Source: F23-D06 sp947165685
Lineage (GTDB): Bacteria; Bacteroidota; Bacteroidia; Bacteroidales; WCHB1-69
Assembly: GCA_947165685.1 (NCBI GenBank)
Contig: CAMVBK010000004.1
Span: 1 to 64,000 of the forward strand
Length of the DNA: 64,000 bases
Reading direction: 5' to 3'
Part shown: in pieces, positions 7,628-15,310 of the stretch
Position numbering within the stretch: position 1 is the first letter of the stretch
How the letters are laid out: each line of letters opens with the position of its first letter
Position numbers and translations under genes: made by a program
Notes under the pieces: generated by a model
Told to the model about the DNA's origin: nothing
What the model saw: only the letters and a program-made list of their open reading frames with translations
Database searches by the model: none

Positions 7628-7970
7628 CATCCGAAGAAGAAGATTCTTGCGTATAAGAACTATTACCGCGATTTTATGTCTAAACTAACTGAGATTGAAC
7701 AAAATAAGATAAAACGCGCATTGTTGCTCTTTGAAACAGAAGATAAGATTCCCAAACATTATATTGGATATATTCGAGACGGATTGTTCGAATTTCGTGT
7801 TACATGAGAATAAAGAGTTTCGCTTATTCTTTATTTATGATGGGAATACTATGATCGTTTTGTTCAATTGTTTTACCAAAAAATCAAGGAAAACACCTAA
7901 AAAGGAAATAGATAAAGCTTTAAAAATCAGGGAGGAATATAGAGATGCAAAACAACGAGGTATTATATGA
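7625..7970 (+). pseudogene. HigB/Gp49-type toxin, frameshifted
   Basis: The first frame gives KKKILAYKNYYRDFMSKLTE...GLFEFRV and stops at 7807. The next frame continues ENKEFRLFFIYDG, then MIVLFNCFTKKSRKTPKKEI and ALKIREEY, ending at 7970. Together they make a phage-derived Gp49/HigB-like RelE-superfamily mRNA interferase of about 110 residues. The frames switch between about 7798 and 7808 (one extra base or two missing). The start codon is also unclear. The antitoxin gene overlaps its 3' end by 26 bases, the usual toxin-first HigBA order. The toxin is probably inactive. Confidence 0.75.
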
Positions 7971-8244
7971 TGTAAGCGCGGAACTTGAACGGGATTTTGG
8001 TCCCAAAGGTTCAGAAAGCCGAAAATTAGCAGAAGACAAGGCGTGGGAGGAATACAACGCGCAAATTCTGCTTGATGCCAGAAAAAACGCTGGCTTGACT
8101 CAACAGGAACTTGCCGAAAGAATAGGTGCCGACAAGAGTTACGTGTCGCGGGTGGAACGGGGACTCATAATCCCGTCTGTTTCAACACTCTATCGCATTG
8201 CTGCCGCCATGGGGTTGACGGTGGAACTGAAACCATCTGTTTGA
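7945..8244 (+). CDS. HigA-like antitoxin, XRE helix-turn-helix
   Basis: 99 residues. An N-terminal toxin-binding tail is followed by an XRE helix-turn-helix at about 42-97 (LTQQELAERIGADKSYVSRVERG). Overlap with the toxin frame and the order toxin-antitoxin identify it as the HigA partner, which normally neutralises the toxin and represses the operon. The frame is intact although the toxin is broken, which fits loss of a toxin with retention of the antitoxin. Confidence 0.85.
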   Translation: MQNNEVLYDVSAELERDFGPKGSESRKLAEDKAWEEYNAQILLDARKNAGLTQQELAERIGADKSYVSRVERGLIIPSVSTLYRIAAAMGLTVELKPSV

Positions 8245-8329
8245 TTCCCCAAAATTCTCACAATCCACGGATATAATCTCCACATAACCTGTAGCGAAAA
8301 ATTTTTTCCCTTCGAGTGTTACCTTTTGC

Positions 8330-8337
8330 TATTTTTG
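8330..8337 (+). promoter_or_regulatory. -7 box TATTTTTG of the sigma-factor operon
   Basis: Exact TAnnTTTG 26 bases before the ATG at 8364. Confidence 0.6.
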
Positions 8338-8363
8338 CGTCATCATCATGAACAAGGCGAAAA

Positions 8364-9386
8364 ATGGAGAATGTAGCATTTTGGGAACGGATGTATGCGG
8401 CCAACATCGGTAGGATGATCGGCGCTTGTCACCGCTATGTCAATGACTTGGCGTTGGCGGAGGATCTGGCGCACGAGGCATTCCTCAAGGCGATGGAACG
8501 CTCCGACACTTACCGTGCCACCGGCCGCTTCGAGGCCTGGCTGATGCGCATCACCGTGAACCACGCCATCCAGCATCTGCGCGAAAGCATGGATACCGTG
8601 CCGTTTGTGGAGGAGGAAATGCCGAATGTTACCACGGAGGAGACATCCATTTGGGAGATGGACTTCACGCAGGAGGAATTGCTCGAAGCGGTGCAACAAC
8701 TGCCGGTTCCCCAACGCACCGTCTTCAACCTTTATGCCATTGACAACCAGCCACATGCCTACATTGCCGACCTGCTGAACATCTCCATCGCCAGCTCCAA
8801 GGAGACGCTCTACCGCGCCCGTAAACGGTTGCGACAGCTGCTCACCCAAATGGCCGAAGAGAAAGAAAAACGCAAAAAGGGAGTTTTTGTCATGATACTA
8901 CTATTCTTGTTACAGCATTCCGAGGCCGCGCGCACCGACCGGATGTTCCGACAGGGGCTTTCCGGACTGTGCTATGCGCCTGCGAAGCCGTTATCCGCCG
9001 CCCAAATCCGTCAGGCGGCGGCAGATGCACCCTCCAGTCCCGGGATCTTCGTGGCGACTCATCGCGTGGCCCTGACCACCGCCGCCATTGCAGGCATCGC
9101 CGGCGGTGTTTGTGCGTGGCAGATTGCCCGTACTTCACTAACCGACAATACGTTGCCTGACCCATTGCCGACTACCGAGTCGCCCGTCGGCGCTCCTGCG
9201 GACAGTCTTGCCGCGACCGAAGTACCGATTGATATTCCCGAAGTGGCAGCGCCAGCCAAACCTCGTGAAGTGAAAAGCAAACCCGAAATCATCGTCGTCA
9301 CCAAAGAGATTGTGGTGAACGACACGGTGGTGGTCCGCGACACCGCAATAGTGAAAGACACGGTCTATTTAATGCAAAAGCCATGA
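8364..9386 (+). CDS. membrane-anchored ECF sigma factor with periplasmic C-terminal tail
   Basis: 340 residues, about twice the length of a plain ECF sigma factor. Sigma region 2 is at about 1-75 (LAEDLAHEAFLKAMER, GRFEAWLMRITVNHA) and region 4 at about 102-155 (LPVPQRTVFNLYAI, IADLLNISIASSKETLYRARKRLRQLL). A short hydrophobic stretch follows at 163-173, then a clear membrane segment at about 224-243 (VALTTAAIAGIAGGVCAWQI), a proline-rich stretch and a C-terminal run of valine/DT repeats (VVVRDTAIVKDTVYL). The expected topology is sigma domain inside and tail in the periplasm. No separate anti-sigma gene is present. The stop overlaps the start of the next gene (ATGA), implying translational coupling to the barrel protein. 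Confidence 0.8.
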   Translation: MENVAFWERMYAANIGRMIGACHRYVNDLALAEDLAHEAFLKAMERSDTYRATGRFEAWLMRITVNHAIQHLRESMDTVPFVEEEMPNVTTEETSIWEMDFTQEELLEAVQQLPVPQRTVFNLYAIDNQPHAYIADLLNISIASSKETLYRARKRLRQLLTQMAEEKEKRKKGVFVMILLFLLQHSEAARTDRMFRQGLSGLCYAPAKPLSAAQIRQAAADAPSSPGIFVATHRVALTTAAIAGIAGGVCAWQIARTSLTDNTLPDPLPTTESPVGAPADSLAATEVPIDIPEVAAPAKPREVKSKPEIIVVTKEIVVNDTVVVRDTAIVKDTVYLMQKP

Positions 9387-11113
9387 AAGGGAAGATTGTT
9401 GTTGTGTTTATCATCTTAGTATTCAGTACTATAGGATGCCTTTCCGCACAAAGCACAGACACTATGTATGTGGTGAAGCGGCACGTGGTGCGCGACACCG
9501 TCTATGTGCGCGATACGTTGCGCGTGCAGGACACCGTCATCATCGCCGACTACATTCACAGCGAGGAATTCAAGCAGCTGTTTTACGAGCTGAATGGTGC
9601 TGATGGGCAGACGCCGTCCGATTCGTTGGAAAAATTGTGGGCGCAGACCGTTACCTTTTTGGAAAATCGCGTCATCCAGTATGAACAGCAAAATGTATCC
9701 ACAATGGACAGCATCAAAAAATACGGATTGGCGGGACTCATGCTTTTAGGGTTGAACTCCCTCGCACCCGCACAGACAGAGACTCCGCAACCCGCGAACT
9801 CGCCTCATATCAAGACAGAGCCGGTTCTTCACGACAGTCCTTTCAACGGATTCCACTTCGGCTATACGGCGGAGGCGGACATCGTACATCCTATAGAGTT
9901 GATTGACGTAACTACCGGCAAAGAAATCTACACGCAGCCTCGATTGGGTGGACGCGTTGGATTGGAATTTTCCTATCACTTCGCAGATTTTTTGGGGATA
10001 TCCGCTGCTCTGGATCTGGGAATTCAAGGATTATCCATGGTAGGCCTTAAAGATTATTTCGGTGTCTCAATGCCTCTTAAGTTTGAATTTCATTATCCTC
10101 TCGCTGACAAATTATGGATAACGGCAAATGTTGGCACTCAGATTCGGATGCCTTGGAGAACTTTTCTCTATGGTTTTGATGGATCGAGAGGGAGTAATGA
10201 ATCCAGTGATTATTCAGATGATTTTCAGCAAATAGGTTATCAAAACTATGTTTACAACAGAAACGTTTTTTATGCTGACATAATGACCGATGTTGGTGTG
10301 TATTTTCAATTACCCAGTCAGAATTACCTTCGTTTTTTAGTTGGATTGAATGTTGCCACAATAGACTTTGCTCAAGGATATGTTAGCCATCACCAATATG
10401 ACGGAATGCAGTACATGTTTCAGCGAAACCACTACCTCTATTTCCAAATCGCCTATCTCCATGGTTTCAGCAAGCAGCGAGCTGTCAAGCAGGCGCAACC
10501 GCATTGGAATGATGACAAGTCCCTTTATCGTCATGAGTTCCGGTTAGGGGTGAGCGACCACTTCGGTTTTCTTGGCCGATGGGCTCACCAATACACTACG
10601 CTCGATTATGGTGGAGAGCAGGTTCGCACCACTTCCACGGATTATCACTTCACGCCTGTGGTCTCGCTGGATTATCACTACCGCGCCGCCAAATGGTTTT
10701 GGTTGGGACTTTCCACTGGCTACAGTTTCATGAAAGAAAAACTCTATGTCGGGAATGCTGTTTTTCCTGATGCTTTTCATTGGGATTGTAAGGAACACCA
10801 TTTCTTGATTATGCCTTCGTTACGATTTTCCTACTTAAACCGTCCGCACGTGACGCTCTACTCCGGTGTTGCCGTGGGAGTGCTCATCAATCGTGGCAAC
10901 CGCTACTATGGCGATCTATCTACACTGCCAGAGTTCGTGCCGGCGGCGTGGGGCTTCTTGCCGGCGGAGCTGCCTGACCACACCTCAGCAGGTTCCGCGT
11001 TCCAGCTGACCGCCTTCGGGGTGAAAGCCGGCGCAAAACACTGGTTCGGCAGTTTTGAAGCGGGTATCGGCATCAAGGGGTTTGTCAATTTGGGGGTCGG
11101 GTACGAGTTTTAG
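9383..11113 (+). CDS. outer-membrane beta-barrel protein coupled to the sigma factor
   Basis: 576 residues. A signal sequence (MKGKIVVVFIILVFSTIGCLSAQ) is followed by DTV-type repeats at about 25-55 (VVRDTVYVRDTLRVQDTVII), a helical region about 58-118, a hydrophobic stretch GLAGLMLLGLNSL and then about 400 residues of alternating aromatic/amphipathic strands ending in GVGYEF, typical of an outer-membrane barrel. A cysteine in the signal region (TIGC) leaves lipoprotein processing possible. The gene overlaps the sigma gene by 4 bases. The repeats resemble those at the end of the sigma protein, suggesting the two tails may meet in the periplasm. Ligand unknown. Confidence 0.7.
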   Translation: MKGKIVVVFIILVFSTIGCLSAQSTDTMYVVKRHVVRDTVYVRDTLRVQDTVIIADYIHSEEFKQLFYELNGADGQTPSDSLEKLWAQTVTFLENRVIQYEQQNVSTMDSIKKYGLAGLMLLGLNSLAPAQTETPQPANSPHIKTEPVLHDSPFNGFHFGYTAEADIVHPIELIDVTTGKEIYTQPRLGGRVGLEFSYHFADFLGISAALDLGIQGLSMVGLKDYFGVSMPLKFEFHYPLADKLWITANVGTQIRMPWRTFLYGFDGSRGSNESSDYSDDFQQIGYQNYVYNRNVFYADIMTDVGVYFQLPSQNYLRFLVGLNVATIDFAQGYVSHHQYDGMQYMFQRNHYLYFQIAYLHGFSKQRAVKQAQPHWNDDKSLYRHEFRLGVSDHFGFLGRWAHQYTTLDYGGEQVRTTSTDYHFTPVVSLDYHYRAAKWFWLGLSTGYSFMKEKLYVGNAVFPDAFHWDCKEHHFLIMPSLRFSYLNRPHVTLYSGVAVGVLINRGNRYYGDLSTLPEFVPAAWGFLPAELPDHTSAGSAFQLTAFGVKAGAKHWFGSFEAGIGIKGFVNLGVGYEF

Positions 11114-11143
11114 TTTCATGTTTCAGTAAAAAAAGATTTGGTC

Positions 11144-11767
11144 ATGAAAAAGAGATTCTATATTGCATTGGTTTTGGGCATAGTGGTTCTTTCCTTCAGC
11201 CAGTGTCGCAAAACGCCGTTCTGCTACTCGGTTCCTCAAGATTTCTGGAACGATTATTTCCCGTATGAAAAAGGACAGGCCGTGACTTTCCGTAATGAAT
11301 TCGGAGAAACCAAAACATTCATTGTGAAAGATGTCTATGTGAACTTTGGCCTATTCGAACCCTATACAGACGATGCTAATCCAATGCCACATTGTGACTC
11401 TCATGCGTCGGTTGGACTTGCTGACGGGGATGATGCTGTCTGGATCTATTTTGAAATGTTTAGTAACTCATACGAGAAAGGAAAATACTCTTTCTATTAC
11501 GCTCTCCGTTTCGATTTTCAACAAGATGCGCTTCCCGGGGCGGAATATGATTGGTGGAAAAAGGCTCAATGTTTTACGAATCAGCAATATGGCAATATCA
11601 AATCGCTGTATAAATTATTCGGGAAAACGGTGGAATTTGAAAAAGAAAGCTACGGTGGAGAATCTCCCGACAATATTTATGGCGTGAAGTGCGTGAGAGG
11701 CAAGGGACTGAGTGAATTCAGCGAAAAAAAGAAAGGGTGCACTTGGAAGTTGGTGGAATCCATTTGA
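11144..11767 (+). CDS. lipoprotein, third gene of the sigma/barrel module
   Basis: 207 residues starting at ATG 11144. A lipobox-like end of the signal peptide (VVLSFSQC) predicts lipidation at Cys23 or nearby, with export to the periplasmic face of a membrane. I do not recognise a domain; the rest is an aromatic-rich, probably beta-structured protein with several cysteines. It lies 30 bases after the barrel gene on the same strand and is probably co-transcribed, so it may be an accessory or surface component of the same sensing system. Confidence 0.6.
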   Translation: MKKRFYIALVLGIVVLSFSQCRKTPFCYSVPQDFWNDYFPYEKGQAVTFRNEFGETKTFIVKDVYVNFGLFEPYTDDANPMPHCDSHASVGLADGDDAVWIYFEMFSNSYEKGKYSFYYALRFDFQQDALPGAEYDWWKKAQCFTNQQYGNIKSLYKLFGKTVEFEKESYGGESPDNIYGVKCVRGKGLSEFSEKKKGCTWKLVESI

Positions 11768-11943
11768 AAAGATAGAAAAAGCCTCTTTGTCCCTATAACA
11801 GTTGTATTGATGCTTTAGCCATCGGCGAAAAATTTCCATTCCCCACAAATTTTTTATGCCAGAATACTCCATTCCCCGCAAATCTCGGAGATTCCGAATT
11901 CCAAGCCAAAAGCTAATAGCCAACAGCCAATTGCAAAAAAATA

Positions 11944-11951
11944 TACCTTTG
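11944..11951 (+). promoter_or_regulatory. -7 box TACCTTTG of the M20 gene
   Basis: Exact TAnnTTTG 27 bases upstream of the ATG at 11979. It decides the start, because a longer in-frame version (from 11856) would begin upstream of the promoter. Confidence 0.65.
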
Positions 11952-11978
11952 CATCCTCCAATTGTAGATTGTAACATT

Positions 11979-13094
11979 ATGGACTGTAAAGAGATACGTC
12001 ACCAATTGCATCGCATGGCCGAACCTTCTAACGAGGAATTGAAGACTTCCGCTTTCATCAGACACGAGCTGGAACGCCTTGCGCCGACAAAGATTCTCAC
12101 CTTCCCGAAAGGAAACCACCTGCTGGCGGAGTTCGACTTCGGGGGCGGCGGAAAGACCGTGCTGCTCCGTGCCGACATGGACGCGGTGCGGGTCAACGAG
12201 ACGCTGAATCTGCCGTACAAGTCTGAAACCGAGGGTGTTTCCCACAAATGCGGGCACGACGGGCACAGCACAATCATGTTGCGCGTGGCGGAGATGCTGC
12301 ACGAGAAGCCGCTGCCATCGGGCAGAGTGCTGCTGCTCTTCCAAGGGGCGGAGGAGACCGGCGAGGGGGCGCGGCAGATTCTCGAAAGCGGAATCCTGCA
12401 ATCCTACAACATCGATTGCGCCTACGCCCTGCACAACATCCCTGCCGAACCAGTCGGCACAATCATTTGCAGACCAGGAAGTTTCACCTGTTCCGTCATC
12501 AGCTGCGACATTGTGTTAACGGGCAAAACCGCCCACGCCGCCGAACCGTGGAACGCGGTGTCCCCGTATGTGGCGGCGCAGCGCATCACCGATTATGTGA
12601 TGGCACTGAACCGGCACGATGCCCTTCAGGATGATTTCTGCGTGGCCACGCTCATCGAATTTCGGGTGGGCAGCCAAGCCTACGGGGTGGCCGCCGGCGA
12701 CGGCGTGTTGCGCTTCACCATCCGCACCCGCGAAGACGACCGTCTCCAACAGATTATCTCCGAAATTGAAGATAAAGCAAAAGCGGAAGCCAGAGCCGAC
12801 AACCTGCAATGCGAGATTCGCTGGATTGAGTATTTCGCCGCCGCGCGCAATGCAGAAAAAGCCGTGCAGTCTATCAGAGAATGCGCCGAGTGTCTGCACT
12901 TTTCCTATCAGGAAAAGCCGGTTCCCTTCTTCTGGGGTGAAGACTTCGGACTCTTCACGCAGCATTACCCTGGTGCGCTGTTCGGTTTGGGCTCTGGCAC
13001 CCACCAGCCGCCCCTGCACCATCCTGACTTCAACTTCCCGGATGATATTATAGAGACGGGTGCGCGGATGTTTTATTCCCTAATCTCTATTTGA
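11979..13094 (+). CDS. M20-family metal-dependent amidohydrolase
   Basis: 371 residues. Signature metal-ligand segments are present: LLRADMDAV, SHKCGHDGHSTIML, GAEETGEGARQ and, after the dimerisation domain, the C-terminal WGEDFG...H. This is the IAA-amino acid hydrolase / hippurate hydrolase branch of M20, which removes acyl groups from amino acids or cleaves small peptides in the cytoplasm. No signal peptide. Exact substrate cannot be read from the sequence. A single gene with its own promoter. Confidence 0.88.
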   Translation: MDCKEIRHQLHRMAEPSNEELKTSAFIRHELERLAPTKILTFPKGNHLLAEFDFGGGGKTVLLRADMDAVRVNETLNLPYKSETEGVSHKCGHDGHSTIMLRVAEMLHEKPLPSGRVLLLFQGAEETGEGARQILESGILQSYNIDCAYALHNIPAEPVGTIICRPGSFTCSVISCDIVLTGKTAHAAEPWNAVSPYVAAQRITDYVMALNRHDALQDDFCVATLIEFRVGSQAYGVAAGDGVLRFTIRTREDDRLQQIISEIEDKAKAEARADNLQCEIRWIEYFAAARNAEKAVQSIRECAECLHFSYQEKPVPFFWGEDFGLFTQHYPGALFGLGSGTHQPPLHHPDFNFPDDIIETGARMFYSLISI

Positions 13095-13220
13095 AGCCTT
13101 CTTCTACCGAGATTTTGCTTCCGCTGGGGGTGCTCAAGGGATACTTTTTGTTTCTGCACAATCGATTCAGAATACTCCTTCTGTTCACAAATCACTGTTC
13201 ATTATTCACAAAAAAAAATG

Positions 13221-13228
13221 TATTTTTG
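13221..13228 (+). promoter_or_regulatory. -7 box TATTTTTG of corA
   Basis: Exact TAnnTTTG about 73 bases upstream of the corA start. The leader shows no magnesium-riboswitch structure that I can recognise. Confidence 0.6.
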
Positions 13229-13285
13229 CCACTCGTAAAATTTTTGCGCCAAAATGTAGTAAATGAGTTTCTAACCCGTTAAACG

Positions 13286-13293
13286 AAAGGAGG
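13286..13293 (+). promoter_or_regulatory. unusually strong Shine-Dalgarno AAAGGAGG
   Basis: A near-perfect ribosome binding site 7 bases before the corA ATG. Such sites are uncommon in Bacteroidota, where most genes in this window have none; it fixes the start at 13301. Confidence 0.7.
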
Positions 13294-13300
13294 TTATTTC

Positions 13301-14212
13301 ATGGTTGACACCATCAATTTCGGTGCCTACAAATGGCATCACATCACCAATCCGACTGTAGAAGACCTGGATTTCTTACGAGATAACTTCCACTTCCACC
13401 CGTTGGACATTGAGGACTGTTCCAGTTTCGTCCAACGTCCCAAAATCGACATTTACGACGACTATTTCTTCCTGGTACTCCATTTCCCGTTGCTCGACCA
13501 GCGCACAAAACTGGTGAAAACCGAGGAAACCAAGATGTTTTGGGGGCAGGACTTTCTGATTACGGTGGGCAACTCGCATTACGTGGTGCAGGACCTCTTC
13601 AACCTGAAAAAAATCGATCCGGAACCCGAGGACGAGGACGAAATCAGTGGCACCTCCGATGCCATGCTCTACCATATTCTATACAGAATGATGAAGGAGA
13701 CCTTCCTCATCGTGGAGCGTCTCGGCACTGAAATCGACTTCATCAGCCGAGAGCTGTTCAGCAGCAAACCCGAGAGAATCATCGAGCAGATCTCCATCAT
13801 CCGAAAAAACATCATCCAGATGAACACCATGTTCAAACCGCAGCTGCGCCTCTTCAAGATGTTTGAGAGCGGCGAAGTGAAAGGGTTCGCCGACGACATG
13901 GAAGAATACTGGGGCAATATCCTCGACTTTTTCCAGAAAATGTGGGATATGGTCGATGACTACGGCGAATTGGTGGCCGGCCTCTCCAACACCTTCGATT
14001 CGCTGCAGACCAACAAGACCAACGAAATCATGCGCATGCTGACCATTATCTCCACCATAGTGCTTCCATTGACCTTTATATCAGGTCTTTACGGCATGAA
14101 CGTGCGACTCCCTTGGGCAGAATCCCCTTACGCATTCCTCTATGTCATGGCACTCTGCCTCCTGATTTCCGCAGTGTTGATTATTTTCTTCTTGAGAAAG
14201 CATTGGTTGTGA
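13301..14212 (+). CDS. corA: CorA-family magnesium/divalent cation channel
   Basis: 303 residues. A long cytoplasmic domain with a helical stalk precedes two C-terminal membrane segments. The family signature YGMN follows the first segment near residue 265 (FISGLYGMNV) and the second ends in LRKHWL. CorA forms a pentameric inner-membrane channel for Mg2+ (some members Co2+ or Zn2+). The next gene starts directly at its stop codon, so they are probably one transcript. Confidence 0.9.
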   Translation: MVDTINFGAYKWHHITNPTVEDLDFLRDNFHFHPLDIEDCSSFVQRPKIDIYDDYFFLVLHFPLLDQRTKLVKTEETKMFWGQDFLITVGNSHYVVQDLFNLKKIDPEPEDEDEISGTSDAMLYHILYRMMKETFLIVERLGTEIDFISRELFSSKPERIIEQISIIRKNIIQMNTMFKPQLRLFKMFESGEVKGFADDMEEYWGNILDFFQKMWDMVDDYGELVAGLSNTFDSLQTNKTNEIMRMLTIISTIVLPLTFISGLYGMNVRLPWAESPYAFLYVMALCLLISAVLIIFFLRKHWL

Positions 14213-14656
14213 ATGATGATGGGTGAAATGTACAGGACTCCGTTGAAAATATTGCAGTTAGAAAAGGGCGACTTCCATACGTTGTTGAACGGGTCGGTGG
14301 GTGGCCATCGGATGCGAATCGTCTTAGATACGGGCGCTTCGCACAGCTGTATCGACAAACAGTTTGTGAATCAGATATTTCCGGATATGGATATGGAAAA
14401 GAACGAGGGAGTGAATGCGGGCATCGGAGGAATGGGCTTCGAAGTGCTGGTGGCCGACCTTCCCGACTTCCGGCTGGGTCGCTACCGGCAAGCATCCTTC
14501 CCGAACACGGCCGTCATTGACTTCACCCATATCAATAACGCCTATCGGATGCTGCATCGCAAGCCCGTGCAGATGATTCTCGGCAACGACTTCTGCATCA
14601 AGCACAAAGCTGTCATCGACTATGAACGCAACCAATTTATTTTCCACAAGTCATAG
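14213..14656 (+). CDS. retropepsin-like aspartyl protease domain protein
   Basis: 147 residues. A single aspartyl protease half-domain with the catalytic motif VLDTGASHS (about residue 39) and a second hydrophobic block MILGNDF, as in bacterial retropepsin-like proteins (which act as dimers). No signal peptide, so probably cytoplasmic. The start is uncertain among several close ATGs (14213, 14216, 14228); the first abuts the corA stop. Its stop codon TAG opens a short tandem repeat. Confidence 0.8.
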   Translation: MMMGEMYRTPLKILQLEKGDFHTLLNGSVGGHRMRIVLDTGASHSCIDKQFVNQIFPDMDMEKNEGVNAGIGGMGFEVLVADLPDFRLGRYRQASFPNTAVIDFTHINNAYRMLHRKPVQMILGNDFCIKHKAVIDYERNQFIFHKS

Positions 14657-14696
14657 TCATAGTTATTAGTCATAGTCATAGTCATTAGTCATAGTC
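14651..14696. repeat. TCATAGT short-period array at a gene end
   Basis: Imperfect tandem TCATAGT/TTAGTCATAG units. The first TAG is the stop codon of the aspartyl protease gene. The same kind of unit recurs at 29338-29393. Confidence 0.75.
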
Positions 14697-14709
14697 ACCA
14701 ACCATAGCC

Positions 14710-15273
14710 ATGAACGACAACACTATCAAGAAAAAAATCTTAGGAGTGGATCCCGGCACCAACATCATGGGATACGCCTTGTTGGACACGGAACTGAACA
14801 AGTCGGAAGTGGAGGTGCTCAGCGTGTTGCAAATGACCAAGTTAGGCGATGCGTACGCAAAGCTGAAATATATCTACGAGAAAATCAACGGCATTATTGA
14901 ACAGTATCAGCCCGACATTCTGGCCATCGAGGCACCGTTTTATGGTAAAAACGTGCAGTCAATGCTGAAACTGGGGCGTGCGCAGGGGATTGTCATCGCG
15001 GCCTCGCTCCATGCAGGCATGGAGGTCTATGAGTATTCGCCGCGTAAAATCAAGCAGTCCATCACAGGCAACGGGAATGCCTCTAAGGAACAGGTGTCGG
15101 ATATGCTGTGCCGAATGTACCCCATCTCCGAGCACATCCAGTTCCTCGACGCCACGGATGCCCTGGCGGTGGCCGTTTGCCACCATCTGCAGCACAAGGT
15201 GGTCTTCGGAAAATCGGCGGCGACCAACTGGAAGAGCTTCATCGCGCAAAACGCGGACCGAGTGGTGAGATGA
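14710..15273 (+). CDS. ruvC: Holliday junction resolvase RuvC
   Basis: 187 residues, the normal size. The four acidic active-site residues are visible: Asp14 (LGVDPGT), Glu74 (AIEAPF), Asp147 and Asp150 (FLDATDALAVAVCHH). RuvC cuts four-way junctions as a dimer together with RuvAB during recombinational repair. ruvA and ruvB are not in the window. Start ATG 14710. Confidence 0.95.
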   Translation: MNDNTIKKKILGVDPGTNIMGYALLDTELNKSEVEVLSVLQMTKLGDAYAKLKYIYEKINGIIEQYQPDILAIEAPFYGKNVQSMLKLGRAQGIVIAASLHAGMEVYEYSPRKIKQSITGNGNASKEQVSDMLCRMYPISEHIQFLDATDALAVAVCHHLQHKVVFGKSAATNWKSFIAQNADRVVR

Positions 15274-15310
15274 CCTTTCAAGCACTCTGTGGAAAACTAA
15301 TCTTTGTGTT

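Noticed and set aside
13095..13300. Magnesium riboswitch ahead of corA
   Set aside because: The leader has no recognisable M-box or other conserved structure, only a promoter and a strong ribosome binding site.
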